Source: Micromonospora sp. LH3U1
GTDB taxonomy: Bacteria > Actinomycetota > Actinomycetes > Mycobacteriales > Micromonosporaceae
DNA length: 64,000 bases
Reading direction: 5' to 3'
Assembly (NCBI RefSeq): GCF_028475105.1
Contig: NZ_CP116936.1
Coordinates: 4,091,501-4,155,500, forward strand
Below the pieces are notes generated by a model. It saw nothing but the letters and a program-made list of their open reading frames with translations, did no database searches and had not been told where the DNA came from. The translations under genes were made by a program, and so were the position numbers. Below are positions 32,567 to 41,031 of the stretch, in pieces (positions within the stretch are counted from its first letter, which is position 1; each line of letters opens with the position of its first letter).

Positions 32567-33298
32567 ATGAGCGAAACGACAACCGCGCTGGTCACCGGCG
32601 CGAACAAGGGAATCGGGTACGAGATCGCGGCCGGCCTGGGTGCCCTCGGTTGGAGGGTTGGCATCGGCGCCCGGCACGACGGGCGGCGGGAAGCCGCGGT
32701 GGAGAAGCTGCGCGCGGCCGGCGTCGACGCGTTCGGTGTGCCGCTGGACGTGACCGACGACACGAGCGTGGCCGCCGCCGCTCGACTGGTCGAGGACCGT
32801 GCCGGCGGCCTCGACGTACTCGTCAACAACGCCGGCGTGACCGGTGGTGGGCCGCAGGAGCCCACCACGGTCAACCTCGCGGCCGTACGGACGGCGGTGG
32901 AGACCAACGTGATCGGCGTCATCCGCGTCACCAACGCGATGCTGCCGCTGCTTCGCCGCTCAGCGTCACCGCGGATCGTCAACATGTCCAGCAGCGTCGG
33001 CTCCCTCACCCGGCAGACCAGCTCCACCGACGAGTTCGTGACGGGCCCGGTGGCCGTCGCGTACGCGCCGTCGAAGACGTTCCTCAACGCCGTCACCGTT
33101 CAGTACGCCAAGGAGCTGCGCGACACGAACATCCTGATCAACGCCGCCTGCCCCGGCTTTGTCGCCACCGACCTCAACGGCTTTCGCGGCGTCCGTACCC
33201 CGGAACAGGGGGCGGCGATCGCGATCCGACTCGCGGCCCTGCCCGACGACGGCCCTACCGGCGGGTTCTTCGAGGACGCCGGTGTGGTGCCCTGGTGA
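32567..33298 (+). CDS. Short-chain dehydrogenase/reductase, carbonyl-reductase-like
   Basis: A 243-residue classical SDR. The cofactor motif is TGANKGIGYEIA at about residues 11-22. DVTDD and NNAGVTGGG follow, then the catalytic Ser in NMSSSVGSL and the Tyr-Lys pair in YAPSKTFLNA. The C-terminus (ACPGFVATDLNGFRG) matches plant-type carbonyl or menthone reductases of actinomycetes. The N-terminal ATG 32567 has only a weak GAG upstream. It is probably controlled by the divergent LysR protein. Confidence 0.9.
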   Translation: MSETTTALVTGANKGIGYEIAAGLGALGWRVGIGARHDGRREAAVEKLRAAGVDAFGVPLDVTDDTSVAAAARLVEDRAGGLDVLVNNAGVTGGGPQEPTTVNLAAVRTAVETNVIGVIRVTNAMLPLLRRSASPRIVNMSSSVGSLTRQTSSTDEFVTGPVAVAYAPSKTFLNAVTVQYAKELRDTNILINAACPGFVATDLNGFRGVRTPEQGAAIAIRLAALPDDGPTGGFFEDAGVVPW

Positions 33299-33321
33299 CG
33301 TGCCGTCGGCCGGGAACCGCA

Positions 33322-34125
33322 CTAGGCGGTGACCACCGGCACGGCGGCGGTCAGCGCCCAGTCGTGTCCGATGTCCGCGGCGGCGCGCAGCAGCCTCGGG
33401 AGGTGCTCTTCCCGCAGGGTCTCCAGCGAGGTCTCGGCCGCGTGCACGGTCACGTTGATGGCGGCGACGACGCGGCCGTCGCCGTCGCGGACGCCGGTGG
33501 CGACGGACCGGATTCCCGGGGCCAGGTCCTGGTCGGCGAGTGCCCAGCCCTTCGCCCGGACCTCGCGTAGCACGGCGTCAAGCTCGCCCGGCGAGGGCTG
33601 CCAGCGCGGCGTGATGCCGGAACGGGTCGGCTCGGCGAGCACGTCGGCCAGAGTGTCCGGTGGCAGCGCCGCGAGCAGCACCTTGCCCATCGACGTCGCG
33701 GGGGCCGGGAATCGGGTGCCGATGGTGACACTCAGCGTGACGATCTTCGGGACGGCCACCCGGGCGACGTAGACGATGTCGCTGCCGTCAAGTTGGGCCA
33801 TCGAGGTCGACTCGTTGGTCTGCGCGACCAGTTTCTCCATGTGCGGCCGGGCCACGTCCCACATGTTCAGCGCGTTGACGTATGCCATCCCCAGTTCGAG
33901 GACGCGCGGGGTGAGGGTGTGGCCACGGCCGACCGCGCGGACGTAGCCCAGCGATTCGAGCGTGATGAGGATGCGGCGGACCGTGGGGCGGGCGAGGCCG
34001 GTGGCGGCGGCGATCTCGCTGAGCGTCATCGACGGGCAGGCCGGACGGAAGGAGCGCAGGACGTCGAGACCACGGGCGAGAGCCTCGATGAAGTCGGGTC
34101 CGGCGCCCCTTCCGTTGTCACTCAT
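33322..34125 (-). CDS. IclR-family regulator of the adjoining catabolic island
   Basis: A 267-residue regulator. The N-terminal winged helix reads FIEALARGLDVLRSF, MTLSEIAAATGLARPTVRRILITLESLGYV. The C-terminal effector domain shows APATSMGKVLLAALPPD and ATGVRDGDGRVVAAINVTVHA. This set is close to PcaR/PcaU-type regulators of aromatic-acid catabolism. It starts three bases after the stop of the amidohydrolase gene, so both are in one transcript, and it probably also acts on the divergent promoter at about 35.6-35.75 kb. Confidence 0.9.
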   Translation of the reverse strand: MSDNGRGAGPDFIEALARGLDVLRSFRPACPSMTLSEIAAATGLARPTVRRILITLESLGYVRAVGRGHTLTPRVLELGMAYVNALNMWDVARPHMEKLVAQTNESTSMAQLDGSDIVYVARVAVPKIVTLSVTIGTRFPAPATSMGKVLLAALPPDTLADVLAEPTRSGITPRWQPSPGELDAVLREVRAKGWALADQDLAPGIRSVATGVRDGDGRVVAAINVTVHAAETSLETLREEHLPRLLRAAADIGHDWALTAAVPVVTA

Positions 34126-34128
34126 GTC

Positions 34129-35565
34129 CTAATGCTTCCATTGCGCCGAGCCGGCGTCCCACTCGGTGTACTGGTACGGGTTCTCCAGGATCGCGGTCTC
34201 GGGGATGTCCGGGTTCATGCCCCGCCGCCACGCCTCCTCCCCCATCGTCTCGCGGAGGTGGTCGATGGTCGAGGCCACCTTGGCCCGCGCGGCGGCGAGG
34301 TCGACGCCGACGAGGCGACCGTCCTGCTTGACGACCCGGCCACCGACCAGCACGGTGTGCACGTCGCCACGCTGGGCCTGGAAGACGACGTGACCGTGTG
34401 GGTTCAGGATGGGGAACATCGCCGGCGAGGCGTCGTTCTTGATCAGGACGACGTCGGCCTGCCGGCCGGGGGTGAGGGCGCCGATCGTGGAGTCCATACC
34501 GAGCGCGCGGGCGCCGCCCCGGGTGGCCCACTCGACGACCTGCTCGGCGCGCAGGTGGCAGTGGGTGATGGTCTCCTGCTTGGCGTGCGCCTCCAGGTGC
34601 TCCCGGGAGCGGTCCGCGCCGAGCGTGGTGCGCATCGCGGAGAAGAGGTCACCGCTCCACCACACGCTGGTGTCCATCGACAGGGACACCGGGATGTCGT
34701 GGTGGCGCAGTTGCCAGGTGGGCGGGTAACCCTGCCCGGCGCTCTGCTCGCTCTCGGTCGAGACGGAGACGGAACCGCCGGTCGCGGCGATCCGGTTGTA
34801 CGAGTCGTGGGTGAGCGTCGCCGCGTGCACGTAGACGGTCGACGGGTTCATGAACCCGTTCTCGTGCATCAGCCGGATGCCGTCGTCGTTGGTGGCGCCC
34901 CACACGCCGGCGTGCGTGGTCACCGCGGCGCCCAACTCCCGCGCCACCTCGAAGGCCGCCCGCTCCGGAAAGGCGGGGTCGCCCGTGACGTCGAACGCCA
35001 TCTGGAAGCCGGCCAGCTTTCCACCGTCGATGCGGCGGCGGTGGAAGTCGCGGAACTCCGGCGAGGTGGCCCACTGCCACGGCCCCTGCTGGATGTTGCC
35101 GTAGGCGAGCACGAACCGTCCGTCGACCGCCTCCAGGGCGTCCACGGCCGCGTCGGCGTGCTCGGGCGTCTGCAGCCCGTGTGACCAGTCGACGGTGGTG
35201 GTGACACCCGCGTCGATCGCCTCGATCGCACCGAGCAGGTTGCCGGCGTAGACGTCCTCGGGCCGGAACAGCTTGCCGGATTCGAGGTAGTACCAGACGA
35301 AGTACTGGGTCAGGGTCCAGTCGGCGCCGTAGCCGCGCATCGCGGTCTGCCACATGTGCCGGTGGGTGTCGACCATGCCCGGCATGAGGATGCCGTCGGT
35401 GGCATCGATCTCCAGGGCGTCGTCGGGTGCGGTGAGGCCGACGCCGACCTCCGCGATCCGGTCGCCGATGACCAGCACGTCGGCGCCGGGCAGCACCATG
35501 TGCGCGTCGTCCATGGTGAGAACCAGGCCGTTACGGAAGACCACCGGCCGGTCGGTTGCGCTCAT
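34129..35565 (-). CDS. TRZ/ATZ-family amidohydrolase
   Basis: A 478-residue metal-dependent hydrolase. ATG 35565 fits the family N-terminus (VVFRNGLVLTMDD). The metal site shows GMVDTHRHMWQ, a later His in VTTHAGVWG and VYVHAATLTHDSYNRIAATGG, and the Asp region SLSMDTSVWWSGD. The C-terminal composite domain includes GALTPGRQADVVLI. Relatives deaminate or dechlorinate rings such as cytosine, 8-oxoguanine or triazines. Here the neighbours point to an N-containing or acylated aromatic precursor that feeds the ring-cleavage genes on the other strand. The exact substrate is unknown. Confidence 0.85.
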   Translation of the reverse strand: MSATDRPVVFRNGLVLTMDDAHMVLPGADVLVIGDRIAEVGVGLTAPDDALEIDATDGILMPGMVDTHRHMWQTAMRGYGADWTLTQYFVWYYLESGKLFRPEDVYAGNLLGAIEAIDAGVTTTVDWSHGLQTPEHADAAVDALEAVDGRFVLAYGNIQQGPWQWATSPEFRDFHRRRIDGGKLAGFQMAFDVTGDPAFPERAAFEVARELGAAVTTHAGVWGATNDDGIRLMHENGFMNPSTVYVHAATLTHDSYNRIAATGGSVSVSTESEQSAGQGYPPTWQLRHHDIPVSLSMDTSVWWSGDLFSAMRTTLGADRSREHLEAHAKQETITHCHLRAEQVVEWATRGGARALGMDSTIGALTPGRQADVVLIKNDASPAMFPILNPHGHVVFQAQRGDVHTVLVGGRVVKQDGRLVGVDLAAARAKVASTIDHLRETMGEEAWRRGMNPDIPETAILENPYQYTEWDAGSAQWKH

Positions 35566-35636
35566 CGCCACCCATTCCTTTCGGGTACGAGGGGATCCGG
35601 ACCGTTGTCCGCTGTGCGGCCAGCCCGAGTGGCGCA

Positions 35637-35665
35637 AGTGTGGCCCCGGTCACGAGGCGTGTCAA
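35637..35665 (-). promoter_or_regulatory. Putative promoter of the amidohydrolase-iclR unit
   Basis: On the minus strand a perfect TTGACA (35665-35660) is followed after 17 bases by CACACT (35642-35637). The start codon lies about 72 bases downstream. Confidence 0.4.
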
Positions 35666-35694
35666 GACTGTGTTTCCGGGTGGTAAACCAGCCG

Positions 35695-35723
35695 TTGACA
35701 GGGACCACGACGTGTCGCAAGCT
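35695..35723 (+). promoter_or_regulatory. Putative promoter of the ring-cleavage operon
   Basis: A perfect TTGACA (35695-35700) is followed after 17 bases by CAAGCT (35718-35723), 41 bases before the GTG of the CoA-transferase gene. It is back to back with the opposite-strand promoter, a usual arrangement for IclR control. Confidence 0.4.
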
Positions 35724-35763
35724 GTCTCGGCGGACAGGTGTCCGCAGAACGGGCGGAAACATC

Positions 35764-36897
35764 GTGCAGCATTCGACAGGGCCGCTGGCCGGCCTGCTCG
35801 TCGCGGACTTCTCCCGGATCCTCGCCGGGCCGTACGCGACGATGCTCCTGGCAGACCTCGGCGCACAGGTGATCAAAGTGGAGAGCCCCGGCGGCGACGA
35901 CACCCGCACCTGGATGCCGCCCACCCGCGACGGCGTCTCGACGTACTACCTCGGCATCAACCGCAACAAGCGGTCGGTCGCCCTGGACCTCAAGAAGCCG
36001 GACGACCTGGCCGCCGCGCAGGAACTGGCCCGCCGTGCCGACGTGATGATCGAGAACTTCCGGCCCGGTGGCCTCACCCGGTTCGGCCTCGACTACGACA
36101 CCGTCACCGCGAGCAACGAGAAGATCGTGTACGCGAGCATCAGCGGCTTCGGCACCGGCGCCGGCAAGGACTTCCCCGGCTACGACCTCATGGTGCAGGC
36201 GATCTCGGGCCTGATGAGCCTCACCGGCGACCCGGACGGCTCGCCGTACCGGGCCGGGATCTCCGTCTTCGACGTGATGGCCGGGCTGCACGCCAGCATC
36301 GGCATCCTCGCCGCGCTGCACCACCGTGGAGAGACCGGCCGGGGCCAGCACGTCGAGGTCAATTTGCTCAGCTCGGCGCTGTCCGGGCTGGTCAACCACT
36401 CCAGCGGCTACGTCGCCGGCGGCACCATCCCCTTCCGGATGGGCAACGCCCACCCCAGCCTCTTCCCGTACGAGCCACTGCCCACCGCCGACGGCGAGCT
36501 GATCGTCATCGCCGGCAACGACGGGCAGTTCCGTAAGCTCTGCCAGGTGCTCGACCTGCCCGGCCTGCCCGACGACCCGCGCTTCGGGCGCAACCAGGAC
36601 CGCACGGCCAACCGCGAGGAACTGCGGCCCCTGCTGGTCGAACGACTCGCCAAGCGGACAAAGGACGAGTGGTTCCGTGACCTGCTCGCCGCCGGCGTCC
36701 CGTGCGCGCCGATCAACACCATCGACGGCGGTGTGGCACTCGCCGAGGAGCTGGGGCTCGACCCGGTCGTCAACGTCGGCGACGTGCCCGGTGTCCGCAA
36801 CCCCATCACCTTCTCCGACACCCCGGCCCGGTACGAGCTGCCGCCGCCCGGGCTCGACGAACACGGCGAGGAGATCCGCGCGTGGCTGAAGAGCTGA
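35764..36897 (+). CDS. Class III CoA-transferase (CaiB/BaiF, formyl-CoA transferase family)
   Basis: A 377-residue enzyme starting at GTG 35764 after a GGGCGGAAA stretch. Family features are VADFSRILAGPYATMLLADLGAQVIKVE (first 40 residues), RNKRSVALDLKKPDD, ADVMIENFRPG and the catalytic Asp141 in GYDLMVQAISGLMS. Later segments PLPTADGELIVIAGND and GVPCAPINTI are typical. Such enzymes move CoA from succinyl-CoA or another donor to a carboxylate. Its last codons overlap the start of the citryl-CoA-lyase-like gene by 16 bases, so the two probably act in sequence: activate a polycarboxylate, then cleave it. Confidence 0.9.
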   Translation: MQHSTGPLAGLLVADFSRILAGPYATMLLADLGAQVIKVESPGGDDTRTWMPPTRDGVSTYYLGINRNKRSVALDLKKPDDLAAAQELARRADVMIENFRPGGLTRFGLDYDTVTASNEKIVYASISGFGTGAGKDFPGYDLMVQAISGLMSLTGDPDGSPYRAGISVFDVMAGLHASIGILAALHHRGETGRGQHVEVNLLSSALSGLVNHSSGYVAGGTIPFRMGNAHPSLFPYEPLPTADGELIVIAGNDGQFRKLCQVLDLPGLPDDPRFGRNQDRTANREELRPLLVERLAKRTKDEWFRDLLAAGVPCAPINTIDGGVALAEELGLDPVVNVGDVPGVRNPITFSDTPARYELPPPGLDEHGEEIRAWLKS

Positions 36898-37652
36898 GCT
36901 TCCCGACCGGGATCGGCACGTCCGACCCGACGACCATCTCCCTGCTCGGGCAGGACCTGGCCGGCGACCTGATGGGCAAGGTCGGCTTCGGCGAGCTGGC
37001 GTACTGGCTGGTCGCCGGCCGCCGTCCCACCCGGGGTGAGGTACGGGTCTTCGAGGCGGTGCTGGTGGCGCTCGCCGACCACGGCTTCACCCCGACGGCG
37101 ATCGCGGCCCGGCTGACGTACCTGTCCGCGCCCGAGTCGTTGCAGGGCGCGCTCGCCGCCGGCCTGCTCGGCGGCGGCTCCCGCTTCCTCGGCGTCACCG
37201 AGGACTGTGGACGATTCCTCGCCGACACGCTCGCGCGAGCCGGTGAGGTGACCGACTACGACGCGGTGGCACTCGACGCGGTCACCCGGGCCAAGCAGGA
37301 GCGCCGACTGGTCCCCGGGCTCGGGCACCCCGTGCACAAGGAGCAGGACCCCCGCACCCCCGTGCTGATCCGGATCGCCACCGAGGAGGGTCTGCACGGC
37401 CCACACCTGCGGCTGTTCGAGGCGATCGGCAGGGTGCACCCGCAGGTGCTCGGCCGAACCCTGCCGCTCAACGGCGCCGGAGTCTGCGGCGCCGCGCTCG
37501 CCGACCTCGGGCTTCCCGTCGAGATGCTGCGCGGTTTCGCCCTGCTGGCCCGCGCGGCGGGGCTGCTCGGGCACCTCGCCGAGGAACGGCGCCGCCCGCT
37601 CGGCATGGACATCTACCGCACGGTGGACCGCAACGCGGTCTACGAGCCCTGA
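36882..37652 (+). CDS. Citryl-CoA lyase-like protein (citrate synthase superfamily)
   Basis: A 256-residue protein. GTG 36882 has GAGGAGA eight bases upstream and lies inside the end of the CoA-transferase gene. It is much shorter than citrate synthase (about 430) and matches the short citryl-CoA-lyase/CitE-analogue group: GELAYWLVAGRRPTRGE, HGFTPTAIAARLTYLSAPES, LVPGLGHPVHKEQDPR (catalytic His region) and LPLNGAGVCGAALADLGLP. The expected reaction is retro-Claisen cleavage of a hydroxyacyl-CoA to acetyl-CoA plus an oxoacid. The true substrate is probably a ring-cleavage product activated by the CoA-transferase. Confidence 0.85.
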   Translation: MAEELSFPTGIGTSDPTTISLLGQDLAGDLMGKVGFGELAYWLVAGRRPTRGEVRVFEAVLVALADHGFTPTAIAARLTYLSAPESLQGALAAGLLGGGSRFLGVTEDCGRFLADTLARAGEVTDYDAVALDAVTRAKQERRLVPGLGHPVHKEQDPRTPVLIRIATEEGLHGPHLRLFEAIGRVHPQVLGRTLPLNGAGVCGAALADLGLPVEMLRGFALLARAAGLLGHLAEERRRPLGMDIYRTVDRNAVYEP

Positions 37653-37682
37653 CATCCCCTCGTCTGCAGCGAAAGGAGCGGA

Positions 37683-38549
37683 ATGGCCACCGTCGTCGCG
37701 GTCATCGCCTCCACCCACCACCCCTTCTACTACCGGGCCAGCACGGCCACCGGCGAGGATCGGCCACCGTTCGCCGACGAGTGGACCAGCAAGATCCTGG
37801 CCTTCCGGGAGACGCTGACCCGGGCCCGGCCCGACGTGCTCGTGATGGTCGGCTCCGACCACTTCCACCAGCTCTGGCTGGACAACATGCCGCAGTTCCT
37901 GGTCGGCAAGGCACCCTCGTACGACGCCAACTGGTACAACGAGGAGCGCGAGTTCGGCCTGCCCCGGATGCTACTCAAGGGCCAGGAGGACCTGTCCGGG
38001 CACATCCTGCGGGCGGGGCTCGACTCCGGTTTCGACCTCGCGTTCAGCAACGAGCTGCGGATCGACCACAGCATCACCTGCCCGATCATCACGCTACGGC
38101 CCGAGGCCGACCTGCCGATCGTGCCGATCTACACGAACATCTTCGCGCCACCGTTGCCGCAGCCCAAACGCTTCGTCCAGCTCGGCCAGGCCATCCGGGA
38201 GATCGTCGAGTCGTGGCCGTCGCACCTGCGGGTGGCCGTCATCGGCACCGGCCATCTCTCGCTGGAGCTGGGCGGCCCCCGGCAGTTCGGCCCGCACGGC
38301 CCGGACCCGGAGTTCGACCAGCGGGCCGTCGAGTGGATCGCCAACGGCGACCTGGACGGGTGCCTGCGCGAGGTCACGCTGGACAGCCTGCACTCGCCGG
38401 GCAACGCCACCCACGGCTTCATGGACTTCATGCTCATGATGGGTGTGGCCGGCGCCGGCGCGAAGGCCGACTACGTCGACACCTTCGATCTGTTCCACAC
38501 CATGGAGGCCTACTTCACCTGGTATCCGAACGGAGCGCCGGCGGCATGA
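37683..38549 (+). CDS. LigB-like class III extradiol ring-cleavage dioxygenase, catalytic subunit
   Basis: A 288-residue protein with AAAGGAG just before ATG 37683. It fits the LigB/DODA family: the iron ligands are probably His12 or His13 (IASTHHPF) and His60/His62 (GSDHFHQLW). Further landmarks are IDHSITCPIITLRPEADLPIVPIY and a conserved VIGTGHLSLELGGPR loop with a catalytic His. Such enzymes open catechol-type rings next to a hydroxyl group using Fe(II) and O2. The gene ends with ATGA overlapping the LigA-like gene, as in protocatechuate 4,5-dioxygenases and gallate dioxygenase-type systems. Confidence 0.9.
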   Translation: MATVVAVIASTHHPFYYRASTATGEDRPPFADEWTSKILAFRETLTRARPDVLVMVGSDHFHQLWLDNMPQFLVGKAPSYDANWYNEEREFGLPRMLLKGQEDLSGHILRAGLDSGFDLAFSNELRIDHSITCPIITLRPEADLPIVPIYTNIFAPPLPQPKRFVQLGQAIREIVESWPSHLRVAVIGTGHLSLELGGPRQFGPHGPDPEFDQRAVEWIANGDLDGCLREVTLDSLHSPGNATHGFMDFMLMMGVAGAGAKADYVDTFDLFHTMEAYFTWYPNGAPAA

Positions 38550-38908
38550 GCAAGTACCTGCTGAACAAGTTCCTGTTCATGGTCGACCGGGACCCCGAGC
38601 TGGTCGAGCGCTACCGGAGCGAGCCACGCGAGCTGGTCGCCTGGTGGGAGGCCGAATGCGCGAACACGGTGCTCAACTGCCACACCGGCGAGGCGAGCAC
38701 CTGGCTGCGCTTCGACGACGTGGAGCGTGAGGCGTTGGCCAACCACGACCACGTGAAGCTGTTCGAGTTGGGGGCGCACCCGTTCCTCACCCTGACCCTC
38801 TTCATCGCCCTCTTCGAGCGGGACAACACCGAGCCGCTGGAATACCAGAAGTCGTACGGCGCACGGCTGGCCCACTTCTCGATGCCCTACCCGGACATCG
38901 CGACGTGA
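38546..38908 (+). CDS. LigA-like small subunit of the extradiol dioxygenase
   Basis: A 120-residue all-helical protein. It follows the LigA (protocatechuate 4,5-dioxygenase alpha chain) pattern: YLLNKFLFMVDRDPELVERY, LTDEE-like DVEREALANHDHVKLFELGAHPFL and a hydrophobic C-terminal helix. In the LigAB enzymes this subunit closes the active site. The ATG overlaps the LigB-like stop (ATGA), and its own stop overlaps the GTG of the reductase gene (GTGA), so the three are tightly coupled. Confidence 0.85.
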   Translation: MSKYLLNKFLFMVDRDPELVERYRSEPRELVAWWEAECANTVLNCHTGEASTWLRFDDVEREALANHDHVKLFELGAHPFLTLTLFIALFERDNTEPLEYQKSYGARLAHFSMPYPDIAT

Positions 38909-39869
38909 TCCGGGCAGCCCTGCTCAGTGCCTGCGGCACCCCACCGACGATCGCCGAGCGGCCGGCCCCCGTGCCGGCCGACGGCGAGGTGGCGGTCACC
39001 GTCGAAGCCGTGCCGATCACCCCGCTGGACGTGCTCTGCGCCAGCGGCACCAGCTACTTCGGCACGCCGACCACCCCGTACGTGCCGGGGGTGCAGGGTG
39101 TCGGCCGGCTCGCCGACGGCACCGCGGTCTGGTTCGGCACGTCGGCCGGAATGAAGCCCGGTGTCGACGGCAGCATGGCGACCACGGTCGCCGTTCCCGC
39201 CGTCGATGTGGTGGCGCTGCCGCCCGGCGTACCGCTGACCCTGCTCGCGGCCCTGGGCCTCTCCGCGGTCGCCGCGCACGCGGCGCTGACCCACGCCGGC
39301 GGTCTGGCGGCCGGCGAGCAGGTCATCGTGCTCGGCGCCGGGGTGTGGTTGGCCAGGCCGCCGTCCAGTTGGCCCTGCTCGGTGGCGCACGCCGGGTCAT
39401 CGCCGTGGCCCGCTCGGCCGCGGCGCGCGCCCGCGCCGAGGAGTTAGGCGCCGCCGTCGCCATCCCGCTGCTCCCCGACGACGACGTCGCGTCGATGGCC
39501 GACCGGCTGCGCCACGTCGCCGACGGTCCGGTCGACCTCGTCCTCGATCCGGTCTTCGGTGTTCCCGCCGCGGCGGCGCTGCGGGTACTGCGCCCGGATG
39601 GCCGCCTGGTCAACCTGGGCAGCGCCGCAGGCGCTACCGCACCCATCGAGTCCGCCGTGCTGCGCAGTGGCTCGCTGCGGATGATCGGCTACACCAACAA
39701 CGGGTTGTCGACCGAGCAGCGGGCGGCGGCGCTGGGCGTGGTCGCCGCCCACGCGGCAGCGGGCCGGCTCACCGTCGACCACGAGATCGTGGCGTTCGAC
39801 TCGATCGCGGACGCCTGGGCCCGGCAGGACGCCGGCACCGCCGCCGGCCGGATCGTCCTGACGCTCTGA
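38905..39869 (+). pseudogene. Zinc-type/quinone oxidoreductase-like gene split by a -1 frameshift
   Basis: An MDR-family gene starting at GTG 38905. The first frame covers the GroES-like half (PAPVPADGEVAVTVEAVPITP, YVPGVQGVGRL) up to GEQVIVLGAG. The second frame takes over with VVGQAAVQLALLGGARRVIAV and runs to the C-terminus at 39869. The switch is in the nucleotide-binding loop at a run of four G (39340-39343); one more G would restore GAGGVVGQ and a full protein of about 321 residues. It is either a recent mutation, a slippage site or a read error. In the operon it would reduce a ring-cleavage product or side product. Confidence 0.75.
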
Positions 39870-40143
39870 CTCCGCCGGGCCCCAGCCAGGGATCGCACCG
39901 ACCACACCGATCGGCTCGCGGACGAGCAGCGAGCGTCCGCCGTCGGCGCCGGGATGGCATGACGTACGTTCCCGGTTCTGGCCGGTGCCGGTAGTGCCCG
40001 GGGGTGGTTACCCCCCAGGAACCCGGACGGACGCCCCCGCACCCCAGCCTCGATGCCAGGACACCAGCGGAACACCGCACCCGGGCCCGCCTGTTGCACT
40101 CGACGTGCCGGTCCACCGCCGGCGCCCAGCGATCGGAGACACC
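39870..40143. other. Gene-free stretch
   Basis: The 274 bases between the reductase remnant and the XRE regulator hold no convincing gene. The only visible structure is a G/C-rich imperfect hairpin near 39998-40020 (CCCGGGGGTGG then CCCCCCAGG). Confidence 0.4.
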
Positions 40144-41031
40144 GTGGACCGCGCCCAACTGGCCAGCTTCCTGCGTACGCGACGGGAGGCGCTGCAGCCC
40201 GAGGACGTGGGGCTGCCCAGGGGCCCTCGTCGGCGCACCGGTGGGCTGCGGCGCGAGGAAGTCGCCACGTTGAGCGGGATGTCCACCGACTACTACAGCC
40301 GGTTGGAGCAGCAGCGCGGGCCACACCCCTCGGAGCAGATGCTCGCCGCCCTCGCCCGTGGCCTGCGGCTCTCCCTGGCCGAACGGGACCATCTGTTCCG
40401 GCTCGCCGGCCACGCTGTCCCCCACCGCCCGGTGCGGGCCGACCACGTCAACCCGGGGATGATGCGGATCCTCGACCGGATGCACGACACCCCGGCCCAG
40501 GTGGTGAACCACCTCGGCGAGACCCTGGCGCAGACCGCCGCGGCCGTCGCCCTGCTCGGTGACGAGACCCGGTACACCGGGCTGGCGCGCAGCGCGCACC
40601 ACCGCTGGTTCACCGACCCGAAGGCACGGCAGTTGCACCCGGCGGAGCACCACCAGACGCAGAGCCGCCTGCTCGTGGCGCACCTGCACGCGTCATACAC
40701 CCGCGATGGCCGGGGATCGCGGGCGGCGGCGCTCGTCGACGACCTGCTGGCCGCGAGCCCGGAGTTCGCGCAGCTGTGGCGAGAACACCCGGTACCGGCC
40801 GGCTACTGCCCGCAGAAGCACTTCGTGCACCCGGAGGTGGGTCCCTTGGAGCTGCACTGCCAGACGCTGGTGGACCCCGACCAGTCGCAGACGCTGCTGG
40901 TCTTCACCGCCGTGCCCGGGTCGGAGAGCGACGAGAAACTGCGGCTGCTCGCCATGATCAACTCCGTAGAAACGCGAGCAGGTCCTTGTGAGAAGGTGAC
41001 TACCGGCCCCTCCCCCCAGTCCTTGTTATAG
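40144..41031 (+). CDS. XRE-family regulator with MmyB-like ligand domain
   Basis: A 295-residue regulator. GTG 40144 has GGAG five bases upstream. The helix-turn-helix reads FLRTRREALQPEDVGLPRGP and GLRREEVATLSGMSTDYYSRLEQQRGP, typical of the actinomycete MmyB group. The C-terminal domain (MMRILDRMHDTPAQVVNHLGETLAQ, QLWREHPV) is a PAS-like MmyB transcription-regulator ligand-binding domain. After SDEKLRLLAMIN, where most relatives end, about 25 extra residues run into the 3' end of the opposite AraC gene. Its target is often a nearby dehydrogenase gene, none of which is evident here. Confidence 0.85.
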   Translation: MDRAQLASFLRTRREALQPEDVGLPRGPRRRTGGLRREEVATLSGMSTDYYSRLEQQRGPHPSEQMLAALARGLRLSLAERDHLFRLAGHAVPHRPVRADHVNPGMMRILDRMHDTPAQVVNHLGETLAQTAAAVALLGDETRYTGLARSAHHRWFTDPKARQLHPAEHHQTQSRLLVAHLHASYTRDGRGSRAAALVDDLLAASPEFAQLWREHPVPAGYCPQKHFVHPEVGPLELHCQTLVDPDQSQTLLVFTAVPGSESDEKLRLLAMINSVETRAGPCEKVTTGPSPQSLL

